Source: Eubacteriaceae bacterium UBA4266
Lineage (GTDB): Bacteria > Bacillota > Clostridia > Eubacteriales > Eubacteriaceae
DNA length: 16,514 nucleotides
Assembly (NCBI GenBank): GCA_002396065.1
Contig: DGWE01000091.1
Span: forward strand, 1-16,514
Direction of reading: 5' to 3'
Shown here: positions 1-7,609 of the stretch, in pieces
How positions within the stretch are numbered: the first letter of the stretch is position 1
Layout of the letters: each line of letters starts with the position of its first letter
Program-made: the position numbers and the translations under genes
The notes under the pieces: model-generated
What the model saw: only the letters and a program-made list of their open reading frames with translations
What the model was told of the DNA's origin: nothing
Database searches by the model: none

Positions 1-779
1 GTGTTCACCGTAAAGACCGTAAATTGATCCTCGTGGCCTTTAATCGCATCGGCGGTGTAGGCGGCGGAAATCCCGCCGCAGGCGATGCCGATTTTCCCAG
101 TACCGGCGATCGTGTTCTTCCCGTTTTCGGAGAAGATCTTCGCCAATGCCGATTCTCTTGCAAAAATTTTTTTCTTATTCTGATAGGATAACCCCGGGAA
201 AATGACCCATTTTTTGTCTTTGACGAAACCTTCAGCCGGTTTCGGCGGCACAAAGGCCGGCACGTCGACGACCGCGCAGGCGTGGCACACCCGCGTCGTT
301 GAACGAAGAATCACCGGCATGCCCTTGGCCTCCGACAGCTCAAAGGCGTACTGCACCTGTTCAAAGGCCTGCTCCGGAGAAATGCAGTCCAAAACCGGAA
401 TCTTTGCAAACTGGCCCCAGCTCCGGGTATCCTGCTCCGTCTGAGACGAGATCGGCCCTGGATCGTCCGCGACGTAAATGACCATGCCCCCCTTTACGCC
501 AACGTAGTTGACGCACATGATCGGGTCCGACGCGACGTTCAGCCCCATTTGTTTCATCGTCACCATCGACCGGGCCCCGGCGTAGGCCGCCCCGGCCGCG
601 ACCTCGGCACCGGCTTTTTCGTTAATCGACCACTCGACGTAAACCCCGTCGGGCTTGCGCTTCGCGACGGTCTCAAGGGCTTCTGTGGACGGCGTACCCG
701 GGTAGCCGGCAACGACTTGGACGCCTGCCGCCAGCGCGCCGCAGGCGACCGCTTCGTTTCCCATTAATAATTCCTTCAT
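1..779 (-). CDS. iorA: Indolepyruvate:ferredoxin oxidoreductase alpha subunit, N-terminal part (cut by window edge)
   Basis: The minus strand reads open from ATG at 779 to the left edge, giving about 259 codons with no stop, so the C-terminal half is outside the window. The enzyme oxidatively decarboxylates aryl-pyruvates (indolepyruvate, phenylpyruvate) to aryl-acetyl-CoA and passes electrons to ferredoxin; it uses thiamine diphosphate and works with IorB in the cytoplasm. Visible hallmarks are GYPGTPSTE (residues 25-33), the pyrimidine-domain glutamate in INEKAGAE (Glu54), MKQMGLNVASDP (75-86) and ADDPGPISSQTEQDTR (104-119), all characteristic of IorA. The TPP-binding and ferredoxin-like C-terminal parts cannot be seen. 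Start: AAGGAG lies 4 nt before ATG 779; the alternative ATG at 764 would leave that site 19 nt away. The 5' leader carries a strong hairpin (811-853), so expression may be attenuated. Confidence 0.93.
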   Translation of the reverse strand, partial: MKELLMGNEAVACGALAAGVQVVAGYPGTPSTEALETVAKRKPDGVYVEWSINEKAGAEVAAGAAYAGARSMVTMKQMGLNVASDPIMCVNYVGVKGGMVIYVADDPGPISSQTEQDTRSWGQFAKIPVLDCISPEQAFEQVQYAFELSEAKGMPVILRSTTRVCHACAVVDVPAFVPPKPAEGFVKDKKWVIFPGLSYQNKKKIFARESALAKIFSENGKNTIAGTGKIGIACGGISAAYTADAIKGHEDQFTVFTVN

Positions 780-810
780 CTTACTCCTTCTCCGTTGATG
801 CTTTGACCGA

Positions 811-853
811 ATAAAAAAGTCTCCGGGCAGGCTTATCTGCCTTCCCAGAGACT
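811..853 (-). terminator. Intrinsic terminator-like hairpin in the iorA leader (attenuator candidate)
   Basis: On the minus strand, bases 853-839 pair with 832-818 in 13 of 15 positions around a 6-nt loop, followed by six T residues (818-813). This is a textbook intrinsic terminator. It could end the glycosylase transcript (stop at 904). It also lies downstream of the consensus promoter at 872-900 and upstream of iorA, and only about 30 nt remain before the iorA ribosome-binding site. Hence iorA mRNA probably has to read through it. Confidence 0.8.
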
Positions 854-871
854 GAATCATCTGCTCGTTTC

Positions 872-900
872 AATTTAACACAGCGTTAAAAATGTGTCAA
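872..900 (-). promoter_or_regulatory. Promoter for iorA
   Basis: On the minus strand a perfect -35 TTGACA (900-895) is followed by a 17-nt spacer and TAAATT (877-872). The -35 begins only 4 nt after the stop codon of the upstream glycosylase gene. A transcript would start near 865, upstream of the leader hairpin at 811-853. Confidence 0.65.
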
Positions 901-903
901 GGC

Positions 904-1587
904 TCAAAGGTATTTCGACGCCTCCGACACGCTGAGGTGCGCCATTTCGGCGCGGTGGGTATCGAGGAAATGCGCGACCCACTTCGCATCCGTTTTGGAA
1001 TATTCCCGCAGGCTCCAACCGATGGCTTTGTTGATAAAAAACTCCTTGGATCCTAAATTCATCTCAATGAGTTCCGCTAAAAGCTCCGGATTGGTTTTAT
1101 CCTTCATGCCCCGCTGGTGGTCGATGGCGGCCCTTCTCATCCAGAAATTGCCGTCCTGTGCCCACTGTCTCATCGTTTTTTCGATGGCCGGCCTGTACGC
1201 GGGATCATTCAAACCGATGCGCCCGACAATTTTATCGAGGCCGTCGATGGTGTCCCACCACTGCTTGTGCCTGAGATAGGGCTCGATGTACCGAACGTCA
1301 TCCGGTGTCAGGCGCCGCTGCACGCCGGCGAGGGCATCGACGACGAAATACTGCATCTCCCGGTGGCTGTCACCGAAGCAGAGATTTAAAAAGTCGTAAT
1401 CGATCGCCGGCGCCCGCTTAAAAGCTTTGATGTCATCTTTGTAGGCCTGACGCCGGACGGCGGCTGGAATCCCGTAAAAGGCGAACTGGTTGCGCATGTA
1501 GGCCGCCATCGGCACGGCGCGCGCGCTGTCCGCCGCAGCCTCAAGGGCCTGCTTCACCGCTGTGTATTTCTGATTAGCTTGTTTCAT
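904..1587 (-). CDS. DNA alkylation repair protein, AlkD-like HEAT-repeat glycosylase
   Basis: This 227-residue protein is full length for the AlkD family, whose members excise N3- and N7-alkylated purines using a solenoid of HEAT-like helices. The residues known to matter in Bacillus cereus AlkD (Trp109, Asp113, Arg148, Trp187) have plausible counterparts: WDTID gives Trp111 and Asp115, NFWMRRAAI gives Arg151 or Arg152, and IGWSLREYSK gives Trp191. The spacing agrees within a few residues. The gene has its own extended -10 promoter (1627-1632) and sits after a terminator, so it is probably monocistronic apart from possible read-through into iorA. The ribosome-binding site before ATG 1587 is weak (AGG 6 nt upstream). 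Catalysis and substrate range are inferred from the family only. Confidence 0.9.
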   Translation of the reverse strand: MKQANQKYTAVKQALEAAADSARAVPMAAYMRNQFAFYGIPAAVRRQAYKDDIKAFKRAPAIDYDFLNLCFGDSHREMQYFVVDALAGVQRRLTPDDVRYIEPYLRHKQWWDTIDGLDKIVGRIGLNDPAYRPAIEKTMRQWAQDGNFWMRRAAIDHQRGMKDKTNPELLAELIEMNLGSKEFFINKAIGWSLREYSKTDAKWVAHFLDTHRAEMAHLSVSEASKYL

Positions 1588-1626
1588 CCTGGACCTGCGT
1601 TTCTAAAGCTCTCCGGCTTTTTGCAT

Positions 1627-1632
1627 ATTATA
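1627..1632 (-). promoter_or_regulatory. Extended -10 promoter for the AlkD-like gene
   Basis: The minus strand carries TGGTATAAT, a perfect TATAAT (1632-1627) with the TGn extension, about 40 nt before the start codon. No good -35 is visible at 16-18 nt, which is common for extended -10 promoters. Confidence 0.6.
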
Positions 1633-1696
1633 CCATAATTTCTTATATTTAACCGAAGGACAGCTTAAACGCTTTGACTTTCAGAAATATAAATGT

Positions 1697-1738
1697 AAAA
1701 AATAAAACCTCAGCCCGCATCATATTGCGAGACTGAGG
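1697..1738 (-). terminator. Intrinsic terminator after the iron-sulfur protein gene
   Basis: On the minus strand CCTCAG (1738-1733) pairs with CTGAGG (1713-1708). The stem is extended inward by G-T wobbles and a CGCA/TGCG segment around a short loop. It is followed by TTTTATTTTTT. It begins about 20 nt after the stop codon at 1757. Confidence 0.85.
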
Positions 1739-1756
1739 CTAAAAGCTATACGGTTT

Positions 1757-2458
1757 TTATCCCAATCGTCTGCCATCGATGCCGATGGTCACAATCTGCC
1801 ACGGAATGAATTTTCCAGAAGCCTGAAGGGCGTTTTTCGCCGCCATGGCCAGGCCGCCGCAGCACGGCACTTCCATCCGCACGACCGTCACATCCTGAAT
1901 ATCATTTTCAGCGATGATGGCGGTGAGCTTTTCGGCGTAATTGACCGCGTCCAGTTTCGGGCAGCCGATCAGCGCAACCCGGCCCTTGATGAAATCTTCG
2001 TGCATCCGCGCGTAGGCGTAAGCCGTGCAGTCCGCCGCGATGAGCAGTCTGGCGCCGTCAAAATACGGGGCCTGCGTCGGCGCAAGTTTAATCTGTACCG
2101 GCCAATTCGTCAGCTGGCTCTTAGCCGCAGGTGCTGCCGCCGGAGCCGGGTCGGCGTCTCTTCGAATCTGTCTGACCTGTGAGCCTGGGCATCCGGCAAA
2201 GGGTGCCGCCTGCTGAGCCTTAGCCGCCTTGGCGCGGGCGACCGCCGCTTCGTCGTAAGCCGGCGCTTCCCGTTCTTCAAAGGTAATGGCACCGGTCGGA
2301 CATTCCGGCAGACAATCGCCGAAGCCATCACAGAAATCTTCCCGGGTCAATTTGGCGACGCCGTCAATGATTTCAATGGCACCTTCGTGGCAGGCCGAGG
2401 CGCACAGCCCGCAGCCGTTGCATTTTTCTTCGTCGATATGGATAATTTTGCGTATCAT
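1757..2458 (-). CDS. Conserved anaerobe 4Fe-4S ferredoxin-like protein of unknown role
   Basis: The 233-residue protein has an N-terminal two-cluster ferredoxin module: CNGCGLCASAC (Cys13, 16, 19, 23) followed by CDGFGDCLPECP (Cys43, 49, 53). The second motif lacks the usual second cysteine. An Ala/Pro-rich linker (about 70-115) holds Cys90 in GCPGS, a possible fourth ligand. The C-terminal domain has AADCTAYAYA (Cys144), LIGCPKLD (Cys166) and EVPCCGG (Cys199-200). From memory, proteins with this pattern are widespread in strict anaerobes and usually annotated only as 4Fe-4S binding. An electron-transfer or cluster-sensing role is inferred; no partner is encoded nearby. Start: an in-frame GTG lies at 2476, but GGAGG (2471-2467) sits 8 nt before ATG 2458, which I prefer. 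Confidence 0.85.
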   Translation of the reverse strand: MIRKIIHIDEEKCNGCGLCASACHEGAIEIIDGVAKLTREDFCDGFGDCLPECPTGAITFEEREAPAYDEAAVARAKAAKAQQAAPFAGCPGSQVRQIRRDADPAPAAAPAAKSQLTNWPVQIKLAPTQAPYFDGARLLIAADCTAYAYARMHEDFIKGRVALIGCPKLDAVNYAEKLTAIIAENDIQDVTVVRMEVPCCGGLAMAAKNALQASGKFIPWQIVTIGIDGRRLG

Positions 2459-2535
2459 GAACATGTCCTCCGTCACATTTTTTCATTCTAATCTTCAATG
2501 GTGCCTCTATTGTGACAGAAGAACGGCCGAACGTC

Positions 2536-2551
2536 TGTTGTTATAACCACA
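2536..2551. repeat. Imperfect palindrome between MATE and iron-sulfur genes
   Basis: A 16-bp inverted repeat centred on GTTATAAC, with 7 of 8 positions per arm complementary. It lies 12 nt after the MATE stop codon and about 80 nt before the iron-sulfur start. It could be an operator; no terminator hairpin was seen in this gap. Confidence 0.35.
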
Positions 2552-2562
2552 TTTTGCGTTTT

Positions 2563-3921
2563 TTATTCCGCCGACTCGGTGACAATCTTCCGAGACGGCC
2601 GCAGAAAGAAGACGATCAGCGCGATCGCCAGGGAGGTGACGCCGAGGGACACCGGGTAAATCAGCATGATCGTCCGAAAGGTCGGCGACCGCCTGAAGAT
2701 TTCCGCGATCCAGAACATCCGGAAGACGCAGATCCCGACGATGGACACCAGCGCCGGCATGAATGACAAGCCGAACCCCCGCAGATAGCCAGACCCCACC
2801 TCCAGCCACGCGGTGTAGAGGTAGGAGACGTAAACGTAATCCGTCAGGACAACACCGTAGCGAATGACCGCTGGGTTGGTCGAAAACAGACTGAGGATCG
2901 GCCGCAGCCCCGCGAGAATGGCTATGGCCATGCCGCCGGATAACAAGTAACCCTCGGCAAGGCAGAGCCAAAAGGTCCGGCGGCAGCGTTCGGGCTGCTT
3001 CGCGCCGTAGTTTTGGCTCGTGAACGTCGTGCAGGCCTGATTGAAAGCGTTGAGCATGTAATACGCGGCAATTTCGACGCTGAAGGCCGCCGAAGCCGCG
3101 GCCATGATCGTCGGACCGAGGCTGTTGATCGCCGCCTGGATGATAATATTGGCGATGCAGAACATCGCGTCCTGCAGCCCAGACGGCACCCCGATGTGCA
3201 GCATCTTTTTTAGGCTAATGCGGTCGACGTGCAGCTCAGACCGGCGCAGACGAATACCGGCGTCCTCGCGGGTCAAACGCATCGTCAGGAAAATTGAGGC
3301 CACCGCGTTGGCAATCACGGTCGCCACTGCGACACCGCCGACCCCACGGCCCAATCCCGCAACAAAGATCAAATTCAACACGACGTTTAACACGCCGGAG
3401 AGCGCCAGCGCGACCAGTGGGGTCTGCGCGTCGCCCTGACTTCTGAAAATCGCCGCTTCAAAATTGTAAAGCAGGATAACCGGCATGCCGACTAGATAAA
3501 GCCGCAGGTACACCGCCGCATCCGCCATGACGCTCGCGGGCACGCCTGTCCAGCGGAGTACCGGTGTCACGAACAGCTCCCCAACCGCGAGGACTGCGGC
3601 GCCGGCCAGTACGGCGAAAATCACCGAGGTGTGCGCCGTGCGCACTGCCTCGCCGTGGTCCCGGCGGCCGATGGCGTGGGCGATCACCACGTTGGCCCCA
3701 AGGGAAATGCCGATGAAGAAATTGACGAGGAGACTGACGATCGGCGAGTTGGCGCCGACCGCGGCCATCGCCTCTTTCCCGGTGAAACGCCCAACCACGG
3801 CCACATCCGCCGCGTTGAACAGCTGCTGGAGAATGCCGGTCAGAGCCAGCGGCAGCGCGTAGATCAAAATCTTTTTCCACAGACCGCCGTGGAGCATATC
3901 GATGTCGTGAGATGCCGTCAT
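2563..3921 (-). CDS. MATE family multidrug/metabolite exporter
   Basis: A 452-residue polytopic membrane protein of the multi-antimicrobial extrusion family (DinF/MepA-like branch), which exports organic cations or metabolites using a Na+ or H+ gradient. The N-terminal helix region reads [20 protein letters not shown], then [19 protein letters not shown], the typical family signature for helix 1-2. Roughly twelve hydrophobic segments follow in two halves, which is the usual length and topology. The start codon overlaps the folE stop in ATGA (3918-3921) and no Shine-Dalgarno sequence is visible upstream, so translation is probably coupled to folE. The substrate is unknown; coupling to folE raises the possibility of a pterin-related export role, which is only inference. 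Confidence 0.9.
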   Translation of the reverse strand: MTASHDIDMLHGGLWKKILIYALPLALTGILQQLFNAADVAVVGRFTGKEAMAAVGANSPIVSLLVNFFIGISLGANVVIAHAIGRRDHGEAVRTAHTSVIFAVLAGAAVLAVGELFVTPVLRWTGVPASVMADAAVYLRLYLVGMPVILLYNFEAAIFRSQGDAQTPLVALALSGVLNVVLNLIFVAGLGRGVGGVAVATVIANAVASIFLTMRLTREDAGIRLRRSELHVDRISLKKMLHIGVPSGLQDAMFCIANIIIQAAINSLGPTIMAAASAAFSVEIAAYYMLNAFNQACTTFTSQNYGAKQPERCRRTFWLCLAEGYLLSGGMAIAILAGLRPILSLFSTNPAVIRYGVVLTDYVYVSYLYTAWLEVGSGYLRGFGLSFMPALVSIVGICVFRMFWIAEIFRRSPTFRTIMLIYPVSLGVTSLAIALIVFFLRPSRKIVTESAE

Positions 3922-4481
3922 GACTGTCGAATTAAATCGAAAAACATCTGGCGCTGTTCAGACTCAGATTCAAAAACGCCTCTTGCCGCCAGGGTGACGG
4001 TCTGGGTGCCGGGCTTCTGGACGCCGCGCATCGTCATGCACATGTGCTCCGCCTCGATTTTGACGATGACGCCCTTCGGGGTCAAGCAGCGCGCCACCGC
4101 GTCGGCGATCTGCCCGGTCAGCCGTTCCTGAATCTGCGGCCGTCTGGCGTAGACCTCGACCGTCCGCGCGAGCTTGCTTAAACCCACTACCTTGCCGTCA
4201 GGCAGATAGCCGATATGCACCTTTCCGTAAAAGGGCACGAGGTGATGCTCACAGGTCGAGAAAAACGGGATGTCTTTGACGACGACGATCCCGCTTCCGC
4301 CGCCCTCGGCGTCAAACTGTCTGGCCAGATGGGCGTCCGGCGTCTGGCCCAATCCGCCGTAGATTTCCTCACACATCCGCGCGATCCGATCCGGCGTCTC
4401 CAAAAGCCCGGGGCGGTCTGGATTCTCGCCGATCCCCTCTAACAACAGGCGTACCGCCTGCTTGATTTTATCCTGATCCAT
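3918..4481 (-). CDS. folE: GTP cyclohydrolase I
   Basis: Full-length 187-residue type IA enzyme, converting GTP to 7,8-dihydroneopterin triphosphate and formate as a homodecamer in the cytoplasm. Zinc ligands are visible as Cys77 and His80 in [10 protein letters not shown] and Cys148 in EHMCM. The core motifs [20 protein letters not shown] (100-119) and the C-terminal FFDLI are typical. The product feeds both folate and queuosine synthesis. No other folate gene is seen here, but queD, queE, queC and queF lie 0.7-3 kb away, so supply of the queuosine pathway is a reasonable inference. The gene is translationally coupled to the MATE gene and divergent from bioY. AAAGGA lies 10 nt before ATG 4481. 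Confidence 0.96.
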   Translation of the reverse strand: MDQDKIKQAVRLLLEGIGENPDRPGLLETPDRIARMCEEIYGGLGQTPDAHLARQFDAEGGGSGIVVVKDIPFFSTCEHHLVPFYGKVHIGYLPDGKVVGLSKLARTVEVYARRPQIQERLTGQIADAVARCLTPKGVIVKIEAEHMCMTMRGVQKPGTQTVTLAARGVFESESEQRQMFFDLIRQS

Positions 4482-4541
4482 GCTCTATTTTTCCTTTCTC
4501 ACTTACGCTCGATGCCAATCGCTGGCTCCGCCAAAACGCCA

Positions 4542-4570
4542 TTGCCTCACTTATGATATTATGATATAAT
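4542..4570 (+). promoter_or_regulatory. Promoter for bioY
   Basis: TTGCCT (4542-4547), 17-nt spacer, perfect TATAAT (4565-4570). Transcription would start near 4577, so the inverted repeat at 4587-4611 lies just inside the transcribed leader. Confidence 0.7.
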
Positions 4571-4586
4571 AAGGGCTGATTCATTC

Positions 4587-4620
4587 TTGATAAAATTCCG
4601 CATTTTATCAAATTTATCAA
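4587..4620. promoter_or_regulatory. Operator-like inverted repeat with third half-site before bioY
   Basis: TTGATAAAAT (4587-4596) and ATTTTATCAA (4602-4611) are perfect 10-bp arms separated by 5 bp. The 8-bp half TTTATCAA recurs at 4613-4620, directly abutting the AGGAG ribosome-binding site. This fits a repressor site or an RNA hairpin controlling bioY. It does not match the BirA operator I know from Firmicutes (TTGTAAACC-type halves about 15 bp apart). Confidence 0.55.
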
Positions 4621-4631
4621 AGGAGAAAATG

Positions 4632-5216
4632 ATGGCAAACAAACCCAAGACCCGAAATTTGATCTTCACAGCGCTGCTCGCGGCATTCATGGCCATTCTC
4701 GGCCCGCTTTCGATCCCGCTGCCCGGCGGCGTGCCCCTTTCGCTGCTCACCTTTGCGCTGTTCCTCTCGGCCTATCTGCTGGGCTGGCGTCTCGGGACGC
4801 TGGCCGTCGTCGTCTACCTGCTCCTCGGCTTCTTCGGCGTACCGGTGTTTTCCGGCTTCACCGCCGGCGCCGGCAAGCTTCTCGGCCCCACCGGCGGCTA
4901 CCTGATCGGCTACATTCCTGCCGCGCTCATCGCCGGCAAGCTCTGCGCCACCCGACGGAAATTCGTGCCGGCGCTGATTTCGATGCTCATTGGCTCCGCC
5001 GCCTGTCTCGCCCTCGGCACAATCTGGTTCATGTTCGTGACCCACACCGCACTGATCCCGGCCCTCGTCGTCTGCGTCGTCCCCTTCATCCCTGGGGACA
5101 TCGCGAAAATGGCCGCAGCGGCCGCCGTCGGCAAAATCTTAGACGACCGGCTCACGCGGAGCGGGCTGTCTATTCAAAAATTCGAGGCCGGCGAAAATCC
5201 GAAGCGCCATTCCTAA
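4632..5216 (+). CDS. bioY: Biotin transporter substrate-binding subunit BioY (ECF S component)
   Basis: A 194-residue, very hydrophobic protein with about six membrane segments. The signature [20 protein letters not shown] (residues 77-96) is diagnostic of BioY, the biotin-binding S component of energy-coupling factor transporters. EcfA and EcfT partners are not in the window, so it presumably uses a shared ECF module encoded elsewhere. Two ATG codons are adjacent; AGGAG (4621-4625) is 6 nt from ATG 4632 and only 3 nt from ATG 4629, so I chose 4632. An in-frame TTG at 4587 lies inside the inverted repeat and is not credible. The stop codon overlaps the stop of convergent queF. Operator-like repeats upstream suggest biotin-responsive control. 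Confidence 0.95.
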   Translation: MANKPKTRNLIFTALLAAFMAILGPLSIPLPGGVPLSLLTFALFLSAYLLGWRLGTLAVVVYLLLGFFGVPVFSGFTAGAGKLLGPTGGYLIGYIPAALIAGKLCATRRKFVPALISMLIGSAACLALGTIWFMFVTHTALIPALVVCVVPFIPGDIAKMAAAAAVGKILDDRLTRSGLSIQKFEAGENPKRHS

Positions 5217-5710
5217 CGGTTGTCCACCGCTTCGGGGTTCATGTCGTGGTGGGAAAGGCGCTGCCACGCGGCGTCTTCCCATTTCGTCCCGGGCCTGCCG
5301 TAGTTGCAGTACGGGTCGATCGAAATCCCGCCTCGGGGCATGAACCGTCCCCAAACCTCAATGTATTTCGGATCCATCAACGCGATCAAATCTTCCATGA
5401 TCGTGTTCATGCAGTCCTCGTGAAAGGCGCCGTGTTCCCGGAACGAGAACAGGTAGAGCTTCAAGCTCTTGCTTTCCACCATTTTCTTGTCCGGCACGTA
5501 AGCGATCACGACGTTGCCGAAATCGGGCTGACCGGTGATCGGGCACAGGCTCGTAAATTCCGGACAGTTGAATTTGACAAAATAGTCGTGGTCCGGATGT
5601 TTGTTTTCAAAGGTTTCGAGCATCTCCGGCGCGTAATCCGTCGGGTAGACGGTGCCGACGCTGCCGAGCTTCGTCAGATGCTCTTTTTTCTTATCCCGCT
5701 GATCGTTCAT
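5213..5710 (-). CDS. queF: NADPH-dependent preQ0 reductase, type I QueF
   Basis: A 165-residue unimodular (YkvM-type) QueF that reduces the nitrile of 7-cyano-7-deazaguanine (preQ0) to the aminomethyl group of preQ1, in the GTP cyclohydrolase I/T-fold superfamily. The thioimide-forming cysteine and acid/base aspartate appear in [15 protein letters not shown] as Cys56 and Asp63. The family motif [20 protein letters not shown] spans 79-98, and [16 protein letters not shown] lies near the C-terminus. It is the last gene of the queDECF operon, 15 nt after queC. Its TAG overlaps the bioY TAA on the opposite strand, leaving no room for a terminator. Confidence 0.97.
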   Translation of the reverse strand: MNDQRDKKKEHLTKLGSVGTVYPTDYAPEMLETFENKHPDHDYFVKFNCPEFTSLCPITGQPDFGNVVIAYVPDKKMVESKSLKLYLFSFREHGAFHEDCMNTIMEDLIALMDPKYIEVWGRFMPRGGISIDPYCNYGRPGTKWEDAAWQRLSHHDMNPEAVDNR

Positions 5711-5725
5711 TTGCTTCTCTTCCTC

Positions 5726-6448
5726 TCACGCTTTTTCGTACTGCGCCATCGCCGGATCGGCGACGCCGTTCGCCGCAAAGGCCGCGGCCCGGTCCAGGCA
5801 CGTCCCGCATTTGCCGCAGGGGCGGTCGCCTCCTTCGTAGCACGACCAGGTCAATTCGTAGGGCACGCCGAGCTCGAGACCGAGCTTCACCACCGCCGCC
5901 TTGTCGATGTCGACGAATGGCGCGGCGATTTCCAGCTGGTGGCCCGACCCTTCGTAGACCGCGCGGTTCATCGCGTCGGCAAAGGCCGGCGAGCAGTCCG
6001 GGTAGGCAAAACCTGCCGAATCGTCGGCGTGGGCACCGTAAAGAATGACGTCACAGTCCTTGGAAAGGGCGACGCTTGCTGCAGACGACAGGAACAGACC
6101 GTTGCGGAAGGGCACGTAGGTCGAAACCGGCTTTTCGCCGCCGGTGGCCGCAATCTGTTCGGCGTAGCTTTCTTCGGGGATCGCCTGATCCGAACCCTTG
6201 AGCAGCGCGCAGTCGCTGTACTGAAAAATCGGCGTCAGCTCCAGAAACAGCTGCTCGACGCCGTAATGCGCCGCGACGGCCTTGGCCGCTTCGATTTCCT
6301 TATCGTGCTTCTGGCCGTACTGAATCGACAGCGCGATGACGTTTTCCGCGCCGAGGCGGTCCACCGCCAGCCCCAGTGCCGTCGTCGAGTCGACGCCGCC
6401 GCTAGTCAAAACCATCGCTTTTTTGTATTGATCGAATGATTGCTTCAT
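5726..6448 (-). CDS. queC: 7-cyano-7-deazaguanine (preQ0) synthase
   Basis: A 240-residue ATP-dependent enzyme converting 7-carboxy-7-deazaguanine and ammonia to preQ0. The PP-loop motif VLTSGGVDST (13-22) binds ATP. The zinc site is formed by Cys203, Cys211, Cys214 and Cys217 in CYEGGDRPCGKCGTC. The conserved YVPFRNGLFLS (111-121) and AYPDC (148-152) are present. Length is normal for the family. GAGG lies just upstream of ATG 6448, and the gene follows queE by about 29 nt in the same orientation. Confidence 0.97.
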   Translation of the reverse strand: MKQSFDQYKKAMVLTSGGVDSTTALGLAVDRLGAENVIALSIQYGQKHDKEIEAAKAVAAHYGVEQLFLELTPIFQYSDCALLKGSDQAIPEESYAEQIAATGGEKPVSTYVPFRNGLFLSSAASVALSKDCDVILYGAHADDSAGFAYPDCSPAFADAMNRAVYEGSGHQLEIAAPFVDIDKAAVVKLGLELGVPYELTWSCYEGGDRPCGKCGTCLDRAAAFAANGVADPAMAQYEKA

Positions 6449-6477
6449 CGTTATCCTCTATTCAAATCTAAATATCC

Positions 6478-7143
6478 TTACACGCCGCGGGTCATCGGAT
6501 CCCAAATGATCTTGTGCAGCTGAAGCTGCAGCCGCACGCCGTTGAGCTTCCGCTTTTCCATAAAAGTCACAATGTCCACCGGCTGGATCATCCCAAAGAC
6601 TGGACTTAAAAACACGTGACAGGTATGGTCGAGATCGTAGGCCGCGATGATGCGCGCGGCATCTTCCAAATCGGATCGGCTGCCGCAGACAAATTTCACG
6701 CTGTCGTGAGGGCCCAGGTATTGATAATTCTCCGGCCGCATCGCGCTGACGCAGGCTTGTCCGCTGGCCGAAAGCTTGCAGTCCAGCGTAAAAACCGGCC
6801 GGTGGGCCGGGTCGGCGCAGAAAGGCGCGATATCGATGGAACCGTTGGTTTCCACCTCGACGCGGCAGCCGTCGTCGATGAGGCGGGCGATCAGCCCGTC
6901 GATGCCGTGCTGGAGCAGCGGTTCGCCGCCGGTCAGCGTCACATTGTGCGTGCCAGTGGTCTGTACCCAATCCGCAAGCTCGGCCGTTGTCTCGTCCTTC
7001 GCGGCGCAGTCTGCGCGGTTGGCCCACTTCGTGTCGCAGTAATCGCAGTTGAGATTACAGCCCTTAAAGCGGATAAAGGCGGCCAACTCCCCGGCGTGGG
7101 GACCTTCGCCGTCAATGCTGACAAATTTTTCAGCTACCTGCAT
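6478..7143 (-). CDS. queE: 7-carboxy-7-deazaguanine synthase (radical SAM)
   Basis: A 221-residue radical SAM enzyme that contracts 6-carboxytetrahydropterin to 7-carboxy-7-deazaguanine. The cluster motif CNLNCDYC (Cys29, Cys33, Cys36) has the CX3CX2C spacing, preceded by SIDGEGPHAG (9-18), the substrate-end signature of QueE. TGGEPLLQ (71-78) is the SAM-binding GGE motif. ATG 7143 begins one base after the queD stop codon, with GGAGG in the end of queD, so the two are probably translationally coupled. Confidence 0.96.
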   Translation of the reverse strand: MQVAEKFVSIDGEGPHAGELAAFIRFKGCNLNCDYCDTKWANRADCAAKDETTAELADWVQTTGTHNVTLTGGEPLLQHGIDGLIARLIDDGCRVEVETNGSIDIAPFCADPAHRPVFTLDCKLSASGQACVSAMRPENYQYLGPHDSVKFVCGSRSDLEDAARIIAAYDLDHTCHVFLSPVFGMIQPVDIVTFMEKRKLNGVRLQLQLHKIIWDPMTRGV

Positions 7144-7144
7144 G

Positions 7145-7588
7145 TCAATGCCCTCCCTGATCTTTTTCGTCCGGCTCGTAAGCCGCCATGTTGTTCGGCG
7201 TCTCGTAAACCTCGACGCGGCGGACGTCGTAGCCCTTTGCCGTCATTTCATCGCAGAACAGCTTTGCGAGATTTTCCGCCGTCGGCCGAACGGGAATGGC
7301 CCGGCCGGAAAAGCCCTCTTCGGATAAAGCCCCCATCGCTGTCTCCGAAAGGCTCCCGTCTTCGTAGATCAAGCGGTGGTCAAAGCTGTCGCAGACCGCC
7401 TTGAGGTCCGCCTTCAAATCGCCGAAGTCGACGAGCATGCCGCGGTGCTGTTCGTCCGTCTGCAGGGTTTCCCCTTGAATTTCCACCGTCACCGTCCAAT
7501 GGTGGCCGTGAAGATTGGCGCATTTGCCGGCGTAGCCTTTTAAAAAATGGGCCGCGTCGAAATGCCCTTTCGTTTTGAGTGTGTACAT
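7145..7588 (-). CDS. queD: 6-carboxy-5,6,7,8-tetrahydropterin synthase
   Basis: A 147-residue member of the PTPS/QueD family, converting dihydroneopterin triphosphate (the FolE product) to 6-carboxytetrahydropterin. Zinc-binding histidines are His14 (FDAAH) and His27 and His29 (CANLHGHH), with catalytic Cys23 in between. MLVDFGDLK, DSFDHRL and VYETPNN complete the signature. The reading frame is open up to ATG 7624, but that codon lies in the loop of the riboswitch terminator (7610-7633). ATG 7588, with AAGG 7 nt upstream, matches the family N-terminus, so I start there. First gene of the que operon, under preQ1 riboswitch control. Confidence 0.96.
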   Translation of the reverse strand: MYTLKTKGHFDAAHFLKGYAGKCANLHGHHWTVTVEIQGETLQTDEQHRGMLVDFGDLKADLKAVCDSFDHRLIYEDGSLSETAMGALSEEGFSGRAIPVRPTAENLAKLFCDEMTAKGYDVRRVEVYETPNNMAAYEPDEKDQGGH

Positions 7589-7609
7589 CGGATTGCCTTC
7601 TTTCCCAAT

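Noticed and set aside
4587..4631. BirA operator before bioY
   Set aside because: The arms (TTGATAAAAT, 5-bp centre) do not match the TTGTAAACC-type halves with a long spacer known for Firmicute BirA.
5246..6439. 397-codon plus-strand open frame opposite queF and queC
   Set aside because: It is the antisense shadow of two enzymes with complete catalytic motifs; its translation is rich in Arg, His and Val with no domain, as expected for a GC-rich shadow frame.
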